The position numbers were made by a program, and so were the translations under genes. The notes beneath the pieces were generated by a model. It did no database searches and was not told the origin of the DNA. It worked only from the letters and a program-made list of their open reading frames with translations. This document shows positions 5,866 through 6,468 of a DNA stretch of 6,468 bases, piece after piece. The stretch covers positions 1 to 6,468 of the forward strand of contig CANHYS010000129.1 in the NCBI GenBank assembly GCA_947464585.1, given 5' to 3'. This stretch comes from Planctomycetaceae bacterium (GTDB lineage: Bacteria > Planctomycetota > Planctomycetia > Pirellulales > UBA1268). Positions within the stretch are counted from its first letter, which is position 1, and each line of letters begins with the position of its first letter.

Positions 5866-6354
5866 ATGGCTGACTGGATCGAGGTAGGTTCGAAGGCGCC
5901 CGATTTCACGCTGCCGACGCACGACGGCACGAAGCTCAAGCTGTCGAGCCTGAAAGGCACGCCGGTGGTTCTCTATTTCTACCCCAAGGACGACACACCA
6001 GGGTGCACGAAGGAGGCCTGTGGCTTCCGCGACGCCAAGGCCACGCTGGCCAAGCACAAGGCCGTGGTCCTGGGCGTGAGCCCCGACGACCCCGAGAGCC
6101 ACGAGAACTTCCGCCTGAAATACAAACTGCCGTTCACGCTTCTGGCCGACGTCGACCACAAGGTCGCCGAGAAATACGGTGCCTGGCGGGAGAAGAACAT
6201 GTACGGCAAGAAGTCGATGGGAATTGCCCGAAGCACCTTCATCATCGACGCCACCGGCACGGTGGCGAAGGTTTTCAAGGCGGTCAAGGCGGACGGCCAC
6301 GCGGACCAGGTGCTGGAGTCACTTGCGTCGCTGCCGCCCGCGCGGAAGGCATAA
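5866..6354 (+). CDS. bcp: Thioredoxin-dependent peroxiredoxin, Bcp/PrxQ type
   Basis: This 162-residue protein has the usual length of a Bcp/PrxQ peroxiredoxin, a cytoplasmic thiol peroxidase that reduces hydrogen peroxide and organic hydroperoxides and is recycled by thioredoxin. It starts MADWIEVGSKAPDFTLPTHDG, the standard AhpC/TSA-fold opening. The active site is FYPKDDTPGCTKEACGFRD, with peroxidatic cysteine C47 and a second cysteine C52 five residues on, the typical atypical-2-Cys arrangement. Thr44 and Pro45 precede the cysteine, and the conserved arginine is R122 in GIARSTFIID. The downstream segments VLGVSPDDPESHENF and PFTLLADVDHKVAEKYGAW are family-typical. No signal peptide is present. 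It has its own ribosome-binding site and is read away from the MnmE-like gene, so it is probably a separate unit. No OxyR- or PerR-type gene is adjacent. It appears intact. Confidence 0.96.
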   Translation: MADWIEVGSKAPDFTLPTHDGTKLKLSSLKGTPVVLYFYPKDDTPGCTKEACGFRDAKATLAKHKAVVLGVSPDDPESHENFRLKYKLPFTLLADVDHKVAEKYGAWREKNMYGKKSMGIARSTFIIDATGTVAKVFKAVKADGHADQVLESLASLPPARKA

Positions 6355-6390
6355 CCGTCACCACACGCCGGCGAGGGCCTCCGGAACCTG

Positions 6391-6409
6391 CGTCCGCCGC
6401 GAGCGGACG
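6391..6409. terminator. Perfect GC hairpin downstream of the peroxiredoxin gene
   Basis: CGTCCGC (6391-6397) and GCGGACG (6403-6409) form a perfect 7-bp stem with a 5-nt loop, starting 36 bp after the bcp stop. There is no T tract on either side, so intrinsic termination is doubtful. It may mark the mRNA 3' end. Confidence 0.35.
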
Positions 6410-6430
6410 GCGACCCGCGAAGCAGAGCGG

Positions 6431-6468
6431 TGCATACTTGCGGGCCGGATCCACCGGCCGGGAACAAG
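6431..6468 (+). promoter_or_regulatory. Possible promoter/leader for a gene beyond the right edge
   Basis: TGCATACTTG at 6431-6440 resembles a -10 box (CATACT against TATAAT). GGCCGG/CCGGCC (6443-6448 and 6454-6459), a perfect 6-bp stem with loop ATCCA, follows. No convincing -35 is seen and the gene it would serve lies outside the window. The hairpin could equally be the end of the bcp transcript. Confidence 0.2.

Noticed and set aside
5812..6300. 162-codon minus-strand frame opposite bcp
   Set aside because: It is an antisense shadow of a clear peroxiredoxin gene.

Overview
This 6.5 kb, high-GC window looks like chromosomal core sequence from a member of the Planctomycetota. Three things point there: the partial Gfo/Idh/MocA-type oxidoreductase at the left edge, of a kind greatly expanded in planctomycetes; a heavily diverged MnmE-like GTPase; and GC-rich 'CCCGGAGCG..AGCGATGGG' repeats and terminators of a style I associate with planctomycete intergenic DNA. 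The phylum is inferred from sequence style and protein resemblance, not from a marker gene. I see no transposase, tRNA, rRNA, CRISPR array or phage gene.

Layout. (1) Positions 1-569, + strand: the C-terminal 188 residues of a Gfo/Idh/MocA-family dehydrogenase. (2) 570-829: a 260-bp gap with a small hairpin and a longer imperfect inverted repeat upstream of ald. (3) 830-4486, + strand: a tight run of three genes. These are alanine dehydrogenase (ald), methylthioribose-1-phosphate isomerase (mtnA, overlapping ald by ATGA) and the ribosome-assembly GTPase Der (16 or 79 nt after mtnA, depending on its start). (4) 4487-4643: a convergent intergenic region with two copies of a 31-bp repeat, a strong intrinsic terminator for der, and a likely opposite-strand terminator for the next gene. 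(5) 4644-5789, - strand: a short, divergent MnmE-like GTPase. (6) 5866-6354, + strand: a Bcp/PrxQ-type peroxiredoxin, divergent from the MnmE-like gene. (7) 6355-6468: non-coding, with two perfect GC-rich hairpins and a possible promoter for a gene beyond the edge.

Functionally these are mostly housekeeping genes: alanine/pyruvate interconversion, methionine salvage, 50S subunit maturation and peroxide detoxification. They do not form one obvious pathway. I found no convincing new multi-gene system. The observation most worth following is the MnmE-like protein. It keeps a MnmE-like beginning, the EIHCHGG motif and a GTPase domain, but it is about 70-80 residues short. I cannot find in it the usual EFT-RAF-NGK block, the canonical NKxD or the C-terminal CxGK motif. 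The second is the paired repeat/terminator structure between der and that gene.
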